Positions 49,984 through 59,055 of a stretch of 64,000 bases of DNA are shown in pieces. The number at the start of each line of letters is the position of its first letter. Position 1 is the first letter of the stretch. Source of the stretch: G963668185 sp963668185 (GTDB lineage Bacteria > Chloroflexota > Dehalococcoidia > Lucifugimonadales > G963668185); assembly GCA_963668185.1 (NCBI GenBank), contig OY764162.1:434001-498000 (forward strand), given 5' to 3'. The position numbers and the translations under genes were made by a program. The notes under the pieces were generated by a model. The model searched no databases. It saw only the letters and a list, made by a program, of their open reading frames with translations, and was not told the DNA's origin.

Positions 49984-51767
49984 TCAGTCCCGCGGATTGT
50001 GAACGGTCGTTTCCCAGAGCATCTCTCTATCTGTCTCGCTGGTGTCGGTGAGGAACTGGCCTGTGATCAAGTAATCGATTTCGTATTCAGGCAACGGAGC
50101 TATCGCTAGGCAACTGCCATCCAGCATTGCCCCCTGCCTCGCGGGATAGAAGTCCATGATATGAATGCCGAAGTTCTTCCTGATCCCCGGCAGGTCGAAC
50201 GGGTTCTCCGGCACCACGCGGAATTTCATCCTGCGCATGTCTCCTTCGTCGCAAGATTCTCTGAAGTAAACGAGAGATTCGTCGCCCAGATAAATGTCAA
50301 AATGGTCGCGTACCAGCAGCTTGTCGTCGCGGACCAGGTCACGAAGGTAGTCGCTTAGAGAGTCGGTCGCCTGGATGGTTATGTTCTGGCTGTTGTAACC
50401 GTATGCGTTCCAGCCGTACTCAGGCGAGAAGAGAGCAGTATGCGTGTCGCGAATGCTGATCAAACCGGCATAACCTGTACAGAGAACGAGCAGGGCTACC
50501 AACACCAGAGGCGCGTAGGTTAGCCATTTTGCCCCCCCCCCCGCATAAATGTTCTGTTGGCAAATACGTTGCCAACCCACATGGGTGATGCCAACTTGCT
50601 TCGATGTCTGATGGCTATGTCCACCAGCACTACGATTGCGATCAAGATAGGAACGAAGGCCGGAAGAAACTGTCGGGACGTCAGCGTGACGTTTCCGAGG
50701 CCGGTGTTGACTACCGTAAAAGCGAGATGGAAGTAAGCGTAAACCCCGGCCACCGCAAGGCAACTGTAGGGCTGTTCGCTCGCGCCTGTCCTCCACCAGC
50801 GCGTGACAGCCCACAGAATGACCGCCCCCAGCGCAACCAGAAATGCTCCCGCGAGCATCGCGCCCATGATTCTTTCAGTCCATATATCGAACGGCAACAG
50901 CCATGACCGAATATCAGACAGCAAGGGAACCCATCCCTCGACGGAACTGAGCCCTCGGCCTATCTGGGTTACTATGTCTCCGCCCTTCGCGTTTCCTCTG
51001 GGCCCGGTTAACGTCCCCGAGACCAAGTAGTTGCGAAGAAGCCAAAGGAATAGGGGACCAATACTTACGAAGAGAAACAGCCCCACATGCTTTAGCTTGT
51101 TGGTAGTGTCCGGCCAGCGACGCAGCATCATCAACGGTACAAGAGCAAGTATTAGGACAATGCCGGGGTACCGTGTTAGGCACGCCAGGGCAGTAAATGC
51201 GGCTGCCCAGATCAGCGACGCGAGATCGCGAGTTCGAAGGAACTTGTCAGCGTGGAGGAGCGCAAGCGTCGAGAAAAGTATGAACGTGACTTCACTGAAT
51301 GCCCAGGATGCCCAAAACGAAAGAGTTACTGAAAACAGGATGGCGGCGCATCCTACCACTACCAGGAACGGCGAGCGCACGGCAGACCGCATCCACTCGC
51401 CTGCGGCGAATATGGTTAGCCCGAATGCTACTGCGTTGAACGGTCCGGCAACGTCGCGGGCGTCAAACGCGAATCCACCGCCTGCCGCAAGTAGAGCCGA
51501 GTACAGGAGAGGCCAAGACCCCGGTTGTGGAAGTGGTGTCTCATCCTCCCAAAGCAGGTAGTCTCCCCATGTGAGTTGCGGTACTTGTCCAAGTATCCAT
51601 TGAAGTCCGGGTTCGCCCTGCGAGAACGCTCTTGCGAGCTCAAGATAGAACTTCGCATCGCCGCTCACGCCAACGCCATGGGCCACGCGCAACAGGATCA
51701 AGGCTGTGCCTAGAGCGGCAAAGCTTGATATGACTAGTGTTAGGCGGTCGGTCCGAAGCGAGCCCAT
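49984..51767 (-). pseudogene. GT39-like membrane glycosyltransferase, frameshifted at a G11 tract
   Basis: A polytopic membrane protein of the GT-C fold (GT39/ArnT-like) that would transfer sugar from a lipid carrier. The N-terminal part (ATG 51767) has LRVAHGVGVSGDAKFYLELA with the Asp-containing first loop and about ten helices, ending VLVDIAIRHRSKLASPMWVG. Eleven C (G on the coding strand, 50532-50542) then shift the frame, giving a stop at 50520. The alternative frame continues KWLTYAPLVLVALLVLCTGY and a soluble C-terminal domain to 49984. Nine or twelve G would restore one protein of about 600 residues. Slip-strand phase variation, decay or sequencing error are all possible. Confidence 0.7.
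50532..50542 (-). promoter_or_regulatory. C11/G11 homopolymer inside the glycosyltransferase gene
   Basis: Eleven identical bases within coding sequence, at the exact point where the two open frames meet. Such tracts slip during replication; plus one or minus two bases would join the frames. Confidence 0.7.
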
Positions 51768-51906
51768 CCGGTATATTGCGTGCAACCTTCTGTATCGGGT
51801 GCGTCCTATGATACTGCTTTGAGGGGATCAGTAACCACATCTGTCGCCAGATAAGTGTTCAGAGTTGGGGGTTGTCTCGCAATCGCCGCCTTTGCCTCAT
51901 CTCAGT

Positions 51907-51928
51907 CTTCCCCAGCAGACTGGGGAAG
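51907..51928. repeat. Palindromic repeat family B
   Basis: CTTCCCCAG CAGA CTGGGGAAG, in the gap between the glycosyltransferase gene and PaREP1 copy 5. The rest of the 51786-51970 gap shows no gene. Confidence 0.75.
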
Positions 51929-51970
51929 AGGCCGGAGGAGTACGTGGCCTCTTGCGAAGTCTGAGCAGTT

Positions 51971-52038
51971 ACGTCATAGCCGGGGCCTCTCCGCCGCCAG
52001 CTTCCGGCGCGCTACAATAGGCGGCAAGGAGCGAACCA
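51971..52038 (+). repeat. PaREP1 leader, copy in front of PaREP1 copy 5
   Basis: The 68 bases before the ATG of copy 5, matching 48787-48854. It holds TACAAT (possible -10) and GCAAGGAG (ribosome site). Confidence 0.7.
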
Positions 52039-52395
52039 ATGACAACTCGCGCGCAGTATCACAACGCTACGGGCCGGGATTTCATGGCCAAGGCCCGGGC
52101 ATACCTCGCGGAGGGCGACCTGCTCCAGGCGTCGGAGAAGGGCTGGGGGGCCGCTGCCCAGATGGTCAAGGCCGCCGCCGAGGTACGCGGCTGGCCGCAC
52201 AAGAACCACGGGCACCTCTTCACTACCATCGATCGGTTGGGCGACGAGACCGGCGACAAGGAGTTGGCCATCCTCTTCCACTCCGCTCACTCTCTTCACA
52301 CCAACTTTTACGAGGGCTGGATGACCCGCCAATCGGTCGAGGCTGCACTGTCGCAGGTGCAGAGGCTGGTGGAGAAGCTGGAGCGACTTGCCTAG
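52039..52395 (+). CDS. PaREP1-like protein, copy 5
   Basis: A 118-residue PaREP1-like protein closest to copies 1 and 2: ATGRDFMAKARAYLAEGDLL, QASEKGWGAAAQMVKAAAEV, RGWPHKNHGHLFTTIDRLGD, SLHTNFYEGWMTRQSVEAAL and a final helix VQRLVEKLERLA. Keeps the R-x6-H pattern (RGWPHKNH). It is transcribed opposite to the glycosyltransferase and preceded by a leader that is repeated at 48787. Confidence 0.8.
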   Translation: MTTRAQYHNATGRDFMAKARAYLAEGDLLQASEKGWGAAAQMVKAAAEVRGWPHKNHGHLFTTIDRLGDETGDKELAILFHSAHSLHTNFYEGWMTRQSVEAALSQVQRLVEKLERLA

Positions 52396-52436
52396 CGGGC
52401 CGTCCACGCGGTTGTGACGGTCTGCCCCATCCCAAC

Positions 52437-52514
52437 CTTCCCCAGCAGACTGGGGAAGGGGTTAGACGCCCCGCCCAAGCTACCACTAGATTCCGGCCTT
52501 CGCCGGAATGACGG
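52437..52514. repeat. Composite repeat cluster (families B and C)
   Basis: Family B hairpin (52437-52458) and family C (GATTCCGGCCTTCGCCGGAA plus TGACGG, 52489-52514), with the same spacer type as in the 5196-5305 cluster. Confidence 0.75.
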
Positions 52515-52572
52515 TTATGCAAGAGTCTCCTGTCGCGGGAATGGCGTATGGGCGCGGCCAGTTCTTGGGCGT

Positions 52573-54474
52573 TCAGCGCGTAGCAGGCGCGGCTAAGATG
52601 TCCTCGTGGCTGGCTACCTGTCCGTTGGCGTAAACGATGCCGTCCTGGCAGCGGGACTCGATGCGGCCGTCGTCAAACTGCTCCAGGTAGAGGGCGGCAT
52701 AGAGGCCGCACTTGTCGAGCAGCGACTCGTGGTCTCCGTACTCGATGATCTTGCCGCGGTCGACGACGTATATGACGTCGGCGGACAGGATCGTGGAGAG
52801 CCTGTGCGCGATGGCGATGGTGGTCCGGTCACGCATGAGCGGGCCGAGGGCGGCCTGCATCTGGCGCTCGCTCGCGGTGTCCAGCGCGGAAGTCGCCTCG
52901 TCTAGGATGAGGATGCGCGGATCGTGGAGGATGACGCGGGCGACCGACAGGCGCTGGCGCTCGCCGCCGGAGAGCCTGTGCCCGCGCTCGCCAACGACGG
53001 TGTCGTAGCCGTCCGGCATTTCCATTATGCGGTCGTGGATGTAGGCAGCCCTGGCGGCGGACTCGATCTGTTCCTGGGTGGCGTTCGGGTTGGCGTACAG
53101 GAGGTTGCTCCTGACGCTGGCGTGGAACAGGTAGCTCTCCTGCGTGACGTACCCAACGATCGCGGCGAGGGAATCGAGGCGAATGTCCCGCACGTCCATG
53201 CCGTCGATCCTGACGGCGCCTTCGGTGGGATCGTACAGGCGCGGGATCAGGTACGAGATCGACGTCTTGCCCGCGCCGCTGGGGCCTACGAACGCGGCGG
53301 TCTGGCCGGGCCGTATCTCGAGGCTGACGCCGTCCAGCGCCTTCGCGCGCGAGTCGTTGGAGGGGAGCTTTGGCCCTGTGGGCCGCTCAGACTCGTAGGA
53401 GAGGCTGACGTCGTCCAGAGTCACTCGGCCCGCTACGTCGCGCGGTTCGACGGCGGCGGCGTTGGGGCTGTCCTTGATGTCCGGCTCGATGTCGAGGTAG
53501 CCGAAGATGCGCTCGAACAGCGCCAGAGACGCGCGCAACTCCACGGACACGCGCATGAGGGAGCCGATGGGCCAGTACAGCCGCGACTGGAGCGTGGTGA
53601 AGGCGACGATGGTGCCGGAGGTGACGGTGATTGCGAACTGGCCGGTCAGCATGTACCCGGCGATGATGTATATGGCGACGGGCGAGATGGAGAAGAATAT
53701 CTGCATGAGCGCGAAGAACGACTGGCCGGTCATCTGGCGTCGGATCGCGAGGTCGGCCATGCGCTCGTTCTCGTTGTGGAACCGCTCGATCTCCTGGTCC
53801 TGCCGTCCGAACAGCTTTGCCAGCGCGATGCCGGAGACGGACAGCGTTTCGTGCGTGATGGCGGTGACCTCGGCGGCGGCCTTCTGTGCCTCGGCGGCAA
53901 CCCTGCGCCTTCGCTCGCCCACGATGCCGGAGAGCAGGAAGAAGAACGGCACGGTGACGACCGATACGAGGGCCAACTGCCACGAGAGCACGGCCATGGC
54001 CACGAGCGTGCTTATGACGATGACGACGTTGGACAGGACGCTGGAAAGCGTGTTGGTGACGACGTTCTGGATGCCGCCAACGTCATTGGCGATCCTGGAC
54101 TGTATCTCGCCGGTGCGGGTGCCGGTGAAGAAGCCGAACGAGAGGCGCTGCAGGTGGATGTATAGCTGGTCGCGAAGGTCGCGCATGACGCGCTGGCCGA
54201 CGATGTTGGTGGCCCACGTCTGTAGGATGCCGAGGCCGCCGGTCAGGACGGTGACGCCGATCATGGTCGCGCCGAGGAGCCAGAGCAGCCGCATGTCCGG
54301 CTCGCCGCCGGCCGGGAACAGCGCGTCGTCGAAGACGGAGCGGACCAGGACAGGGTTGACGACGCCGAGTCCGGCGGTGACCAGGATGAGCGCGGCGATG
54401 CCGATCGCGTGGAGCGAGTACGGTCGGAAGGAGCCCGCCGCCCTTCGTGCGACGCTTCGGTTCGGAGTTGACAT
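52573..54474 (-). CDS. ABC exporter, fused permease and ATPase
   Basis: A 633-residue half-transporter of the MsbA/BmrA/multidrug type. Six membrane helices in the first 320 residues (HAIGIAALILVTAGLGVVNP, LLWLLGATMIGVTVLTGGLG), then the nucleotide-binding domain with Walker A GPSGAGKT, signature LSGGERQRLS, Walker B ILILDEATSAL and the H-loop AIAHRLSTI. Acts as a homo- or heterodimer, exporting lipids or drugs. A single gene with no partner, so homodimer is likely. The C-terminal residues run into a spacer with no clear terminator. Confidence 0.9.
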   Translation of the reverse strand: MSTPNRSVARRAAGSFRPYSLHAIGIAALILVTAGLGVVNPVLVRSVFDDALFPAGGEPDMRLLWLLGATMIGVTVLTGGLGILQTWATNIVGQRVMRDLRDQLYIHLQRLSFGFFTGTRTGEIQSRIANDVGGIQNVVTNTLSSVLSNVVIVISTLVAMAVLSWQLALVSVVTVPFFFLLSGIVGERRRRVAAEAQKAAAEVTAITHETLSVSGIALAKLFGRQDQEIERFHNENERMADLAIRRQMTGQSFFALMQIFFSISPVAIYIIAGYMLTGQFAITVTSGTIVAFTTLQSRLYWPIGSLMRVSVELRASLALFERIFGYLDIEPDIKDSPNAAAVEPRDVAGRVTLDDVSLSYESERPTGPKLPSNDSRAKALDGVSLEIRPGQTAAFVGPSGAGKTSISYLIPRLYDPTEGAVRIDGMDVRDIRLDSLAAIVGYVTQESYLFHASVRSNLLYANPNATQEQIESAARAAYIHDRIMEMPDGYDTVVGERGHRLSGGERQRLSVARVILHDPRILILDEATSALDTASERQMQAALGPLMRDRTTIAIAHRLSTILSADVIYVVDRGKIIEYGDHESLLDKCGLYAALYLEQFDDGRIESRCQDGIVYANGQVASHEDILAAPATR

Positions 54475-54616
54475 AAACCACCTCCGGGGCGAGTCCAGTC
54501 TAGCAAGGGAGCGGTTGGGGGTTCCAGAATTTCAGTTGTGGGCAAGCGGTGGCTCTGACAAAGCGCCCCCGGTTCGTGTTGACAGTGGTATGGCGCGGGG
54601 CTAGTATTTGAGGCAC

Positions 54617-54689
<73 letters not shown>

Positions 54690-54744
54690 CGCCGTAAGGC
54701 ACTGTCTCACAACAGTCGCCACTCCCCGGCACGGACGGCAATGA

Positions 54745-54819
54745 GCGGAAGTGGCTCAGTGGTAGAGCATCACCTTGCCAAGGTGAGGGTCGTGGGTTCG
54801 AATCCCATCTTCCGCTCCA
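54745..54819 (+). tRNA. tRNA-Gly (GCC anticodon)
   Basis: Acceptor GCGGAAG/CTTCCGC, D arm GCTCAGTGGTAGAGC, anticodon stem TCACC/GGTGA around TTGCCAA (anticodon GCC), T arm GTGGGTTCGAATCCCAT, discriminator T, encoded CCA at 54817-54819. Confidence 0.95.
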
Positions 54820-54853
54820 GTTCTTCACGTGCACCTGATCCCCGGCGACGCCA

Positions 54854-56137
54854 TTGGTAGAAGACGGCGCTTCGTCTAACCCCACGCCTTCCCATCCGCG
54901 CGTCCGGCTCACGCAGCACAAGTGGGTCACGCACCAGGGGCGTCCGTACCTGTTCCTGGAGCCGCCGCATGGGCTGGCCGAGAACGGGGTGCTCGTGCCG
55001 CGCGACCTGACCCCGGTCCTCGTGCTGGCGGATGGGACGCGCGACGCAGAGGGCCTGCGGAGGGCGATGTCGCTGCAGGCGGGGATTGATCTGTCGCCGT
55101 CGGAGATGGACGACCTGCTGGCGAGCCTGGACCGGGCGCTGCTCATCGAGAACGGCGCGTACTCGGAGGCCGTCGCGCGGGCGCTGTCGGAGTACCGCGG
55201 TCTGCTGCATCGGACGCCGAGTCACGCGGGGCCGGTGTACCCGCCGGACCGGGAAGGGCTGGCCCGCAGCATCGCCGGCTACGAGTCGAAGGCGAGCGTG
55301 GACGAGCGGGAACGCGTCGATGCGGGCCAGCTCGTTGGCGTCGTTAGCCCGCATATCGATTACGTTCGTGGCGGTACGACGTACGCCCAGCTCTGGCGGA
55401 GGGCGCAGCCGTACCTGGACGATGTCGATCTAGTGCTCATGTTCGGGACGGACCACTCGGGCGGCCTGGGGAAGCTGACGCTGACGCGGCAGAGTTACGC
55501 GACGCCGCTTGGCCTACTGCCGACGGACGTGGGAATCGTCGACGGGCTGGCCGAGACGTTGGGGACGGAAGCCGCGTATGGTGAGGAGATACACCACCTC
55601 GGCGAGCACTCTATCGAGCTGGCCTCCGTGTGGATGCACCACTACATGGGCGGGCGGGAGTGCCCGATGCTGCCGGTGCTCTGCGGCTCTTTCCACGGCT
55701 TTACGAACGGAGACGGCAACCCCGCCGAGGACGAGCATCTGAACCGCGCGCTGGACTACCTCGCCGAGGCCACGGCAGGCCGCCGGACGCTGGCGGTGGC
55801 GGCGGGCGACCTGGCACACGTTGGGCCCGCGTTCGGCGACCCGGCGCCCGTCGACGAGGCGGGCAGGGACGCGCTCCGGCGCAATGACGACGCATCGATA
55901 GAGGCGGTCCTGGAGGGAGACGCGGACGCGTTCTTCGAGCTATCCAGGCGCGAGCGAGACTCGAGGAAGCTGTGCGGCCTGCCGCCGATATACATGATGC
56001 TGCGCTACCTCAAACGGGCGGGCTTGACCACGCTAAAGGGCGAGGAGCTCGGCTACGACCAGTGCCCGGCGGACGAGTGGAACGGCTCGCTCGTTTCCAT
56101 CGTCGGGGTGCTGCTGTACGAAGACGGCTGCGAGTGA
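54854..56137 (+). CDS. MEMO1 / AmmeMemoRadiSam protein B family protein
   Basis: A 427-residue protein: about 150 N-terminal residues (QGRPYLFLEPPHGLAENGVL) followed by a MEMO-type domain (LVGVVSPHIDYVRGGTTYAQ, MFGTDHSGGLGKLTL, HSIELASVWMHHYMGG, LAVAAGDLAHVGPAF, NGSLVSIVGVLLYED). The conserved His of SPHIDY, TDHSGG and GEHSIE form the metal/nucleophile site. Biochemical role is uncertain; related bacterial genes occur with AMMECR1 and radical-SAM genes, absent here. The start TTG 54854 is the only one near; start is uncertain. Confidence 0.8.
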   Translation: MVEDGASSNPTPSHPRVRLTQHKWVTHQGRPYLFLEPPHGLAENGVLVPRDLTPVLVLADGTRDAEGLRRAMSLQAGIDLSPSEMDDLLASLDRALLIENGAYSEAVARALSEYRGLLHRTPSHAGPVYPPDREGLARSIAGYESKASVDERERVDAGQLVGVVSPHIDYVRGGTTYAQLWRRAQPYLDDVDLVLMFGTDHSGGLGKLTLTRQSYATPLGLLPTDVGIVDGLAETLGTEAAYGEEIHHLGEHSIELASVWMHHYMGGRECPMLPVLCGSFHGFTNGDGNPAEDEHLNRALDYLAEATAGRRTLAVAAGDLAHVGPAFGDPAPVDEAGRDALRRNDDASIEAVLEGDADAFFELSRRERDSRKLCGLPPIYMMLRYLKRAGLTTLKGEELGYDQCPADEWNGSLVSIVGVLLYEDGCE

Positions 56138-56366
56138 CCGGCCCGGCAGGGCAACGTGCAGTCGACGCGTTTGAGTGGCGCATTTGCGGCTTACGGATTC
56201 CGACGCGAATTAGGTTGCCGATACATCGCGTTGTTATGTAACATCGCATGTGCGATAATTCACAATCCGCGACTTGGTACACCCCGAACCCCGATCAGGA
56301 CACTCAACCACCAAGAGTGCGGCCTTTGAGCGGACGGCAGCGATGTACCTCTGACAAGGAGGGCCA

Positions 56367-58142
56367 GTGGAACCCAAAGCCGCAACTACCATGGCCATGA
56401 CCGGCGCCGGTGCGTCCTCGAGCGGATCGAGCGTAGAGCAGACGCAGTCGGCCTCGGCCCCGGTCTCGATCCCGCGCTTGTTCATGGGTGAGTTGACCAC
56501 GCACACGGACGGCATCGGCGTCATGTCAGCCGTCAAGTCGCTGCTTGACCATGGCGTTGTGGACTACCTGGTAGAAGTCTCCGAAGGTGAAGGCGGATAT
56601 GTCAGCCTCGGGGGGCTGGCGGACCGGTTCGACGCGAATCCGGGCTACCTCAACGTGGTCATGCGCTCGCTGTCGTGCCAGGGCTGGTTCGAGCGCGAGC
56701 CTTCGGTTGCGTCGGAGGAGACGCGGTTCGCGCTGACGCGAGTGGGACGCGTCGCGTTCGATATGCTGCGGGGCGCGGACTGCCTGGCGGCGCTCAGCGA
56801 GTTCGTGCCGGCGGCGACCGGACTGCGCGACCTGCTCAGGGACGCTTCGCAGTCGGACGAGCGCATCCAGACGTACGTGAGCCTGGTGGAGGAGAGCGAG
56901 AGGGAGTGGGGACTGCCTGAGGCCGTCGACCAGGACGCGCAGCCGGTCAGGCGGCAACTCCTCGCGCACCTGGACGGCAACCTGCTCGGCCCGACGGTTA
57001 TCGCGCTCAAGGACGACCTGCCTGACGGTCGCGAGAACGTGCTGGACAAGCTGGCTAACTCGAACGGCCCCGTTGACGTGAGCCTCCTGGAGGGCCGGAG
57101 CGGCGGGATGAAAGCGGCGCTTCGACTGCTGGAACGCAAGGGCTGGATCACCTGTGTTGACAACCGGGTGGCGTTGACCGACAAGGGCGAGTATGCGGCC
57201 AGTCGCGGGTGGTCGTACGGCGTGCCCACGTCATACATGCTGACGTACGCCGCCATCGACGATCTGCTCTTCGGCGACCCGGAGGTCCTGAGGCATGGAT
57301 CTCCCGGGGACCCGGAGTTGCACGTGGACCGTGCGATAAACGTGAAGGGCAGCGGCGGCGCGCATGGCGCGTACTTCGGCGCGATAGACCAGGTGATCGT
57401 GGACAGGTTCAACCTGCCGTTCGAAGACCAGCCGCTTGGGTTCGCCGACATGGGATGCGGCGACGGCACGTGGCTGGAGCACGTGTACCACCTCGTGATG
57501 GACTCGACGGAGCGGGGCAGGCTCATCCGCGAGCATCCTGACGATCCGCGCTACAAGCTCGTGCTCGTCGGGGCGGACTACAACCTGGCCGCGCTGGACA
57601 TCACCCGCGCGCGGCTGGACGGCGCCGGCATCCCGCACCTCGCGGTGTTTGGGGACGTAAACGATCCGGCGGGCTTCAGGGAGACGCTGGCTGAGCACGG
57701 CATCGACTCGCGCGCGCTGCTGCACGGGAGTTCGTTCCTGGTGCACAACAGGCCGTACACGCCGCCGACCGACGTTGCGGCTGCCGAGGCCAGGGACGCG
57801 GACCTGGAGGGCGCGTACGCCTGGCGCGGCGCGGTGGTCCCGAACAACATGCTTCAGCAGAGCCTTGTCGAGCACTTCATGGCCTGGGCGGAGATCGTCG
57901 GCAGGCACGGGCTGGTCATCCTGGACCTTCACGATCCTGTGCGGATCGAGGTAGGCCGCACGCTGACGAACTACATCCTGTCGCACGGGCTGTCCGACCA
58001 GTTCACGACGCCGCTCAAGGTGTTCCTGTCCGCCGCCGAGGAGGCAGGGCTGACGGCGCACGAGCGCTTCCACCGCAGATTCCCGGGCGCAGAGGAGCGC
58101 TCCACGATCAGCGTGAACTACTTCACAGTGGACGAGGCGTAA
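56367..58142 (+). CDS. Large SAM-dependent methyltransferase (AprA-type layout)
   Basis: A 591-residue protein. The N-terminal half holds winged-helix-like dimerisation modules (LFMGELTTHTDGIGVMSAVK, LADRFDANPGYLNVVMRSLS; a second at SGGMKAALRLLERKGWITCV). The C-terminal half has a class I SAM fold: LGFADMGCGDGTWLEHVYHL (motif I), VLVGADYNLAALDITRARLD, VFGDVNDPAGF and LVIDLH-like ILDLHDPVRIEV. It resembles the methyltransferase-like domains of polyketide-initiation proteins (AprA type) or O-methyltransferases; no PKS gene is adjacent. Start GTG 56367 after AAGGAGGG. The 229-base gap before it holds no gene. Confidence 0.75.
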   Translation: MEPKAATTMAMTGAGASSSGSSVEQTQSASAPVSIPRLFMGELTTHTDGIGVMSAVKSLLDHGVVDYLVEVSEGEGGYVSLGGLADRFDANPGYLNVVMRSLSCQGWFEREPSVASEETRFALTRVGRVAFDMLRGADCLAALSEFVPAATGLRDLLRDASQSDERIQTYVSLVEESEREWGLPEAVDQDAQPVRRQLLAHLDGNLLGPTVIALKDDLPDGRENVLDKLANSNGPVDVSLLEGRSGGMKAALRLLERKGWITCVDNRVALTDKGEYAASRGWSYGVPTSYMLTYAAIDDLLFGDPEVLRHGSPGDPELHVDRAINVKGSGGAHGAYFGAIDQVIVDRFNLPFEDQPLGFADMGCGDGTWLEHVYHLVMDSTERGRLIREHPDDPRYKLVLVGADYNLAALDITRARLDGAGIPHLAVFGDVNDPAGFRETLAEHGIDSRALLHGSSFLVHNRPYTPPTDVAAAEARDADLEGAYAWRGAVVPNNMLQQSLVEHFMAWAEIVGRHGLVILDLHDPVRIEVGRTLTNYILSHGLSDQFTTPLKVFLSAAEEAGLTAHERFHRRFPGAEERSTISVNYFTVDEA

Positions 58143-58224
58143 GGCCGCACGCCGACGCTCGATTGTTGCGCCCCCTTCGGGGTGTCTATAAACTGCGGGC
58201 TGGGGTTCCCCGGCGCTTATCTCT

Positions 58225-59019
58225 ATGGACACTATCCGGCATACGGTCAACGACTTTGCCGGAGTCGTCACGCAATCCGAGTCCCTGCCCGAATCGCCTG
58301 AGGAGTTCGAGGCGCAGCTGGAGCGATCGCTGTCCGCGTGGTCTGAGAAGGGCTACAGGGCTGTCTGGCTGGAGGTCCCAATCGAGAAGGCGGCGCTGGT
58401 GCCCGCGGCAGTCCGGGCCGGCTTCAGCTACCATCACGCGGAAGAGTCGTACGTGACGCTCACACTGCGCCTGGTGGACGGCACGTACATCCCGGCCCAC
58501 GCGTCTCACTACATAGGTGTCGGCGGCGTGGCGGTCAACGAGGACCGGGAGTTGCTGGTGGTGTCCGAGTTGTACCACAGCCGCAGGCGAAGCAAGCCCT
58601 TCTACAAGTTGCCGGGCGGCGCGCTTCGGGCGGGCGAGCACGTGTCCGACGGCATCGTGCGGGAGGTGAAGGAGGAGACCGGCATCAGGACGAGGTTCGA
58701 GTCGATGGTCTGCTTCCGGCAGTGGCACGGGTACAGGTTCGGCAAGTCGGACATCTACTTCGTGTGCAGGCTGACGCCGCTTAACACGGACATCCACAAG
58801 CAGGAGGACGAGATAGACGAGTGCTTCTGGATGCCTGTCGATGAGTACATGTCGTCGGAGTATGTCTGGGAGTTCAACAAGAGCATCGTTTCAGCCGCGC
58901 TGGCGAGCGAGGGCATGGTGCAGGCGACGCTGGGCGGCAACAGCGACGATGCCAGGTTCGAGTGGTTCATGCCCCGGGCCGACGGGGTGGGAGCGGCGCG
59001 GGCGCGGCTCCGGACGTAA
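58225..59019 (+). CDS. Nudix hydrolase with N-terminal pre-Nudix domain (NUDT6-like)
   Basis: A 264-residue protein: pre-Nudix domain (about 1-90, LSAWSEKGYRAVWLEVPIEK and RAGFSYHHAEESYVTLTLRL) as in plant Nudix 8 and animal NUDT6, then a Nudix domain with box GGALRAGEHVSDGIVREVKE followed by ETGI (about residues 131-153). Substrates of this branch are NAD derivatives or ADP-ribose-like; uncertain. Start ATG 58225. Confidence 0.8.
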   Translation: MDTIRHTVNDFAGVVTQSESLPESPEEFEAQLERSLSAWSEKGYRAVWLEVPIEKAALVPAAVRAGFSYHHAEESYVTLTLRLVDGTYIPAHASHYIGVGGVAVNEDRELLVVSELYHSRRRSKPFYKLPGGALRAGEHVSDGIVREVKEETGIRTRFESMVCFRQWHGYRFGKSDIYFVCRLTPLNTDIHKQEDEIDECFWMPVDEYMSSEYVWEFNKSIVSAALASEGMVQATLGGNSDDARFEWFMPRADGVGAARARLRT

Positions 59020-59055
59020 GGCGCGCGTCGCGGACAATCAACTGGGAGGTTGAGA

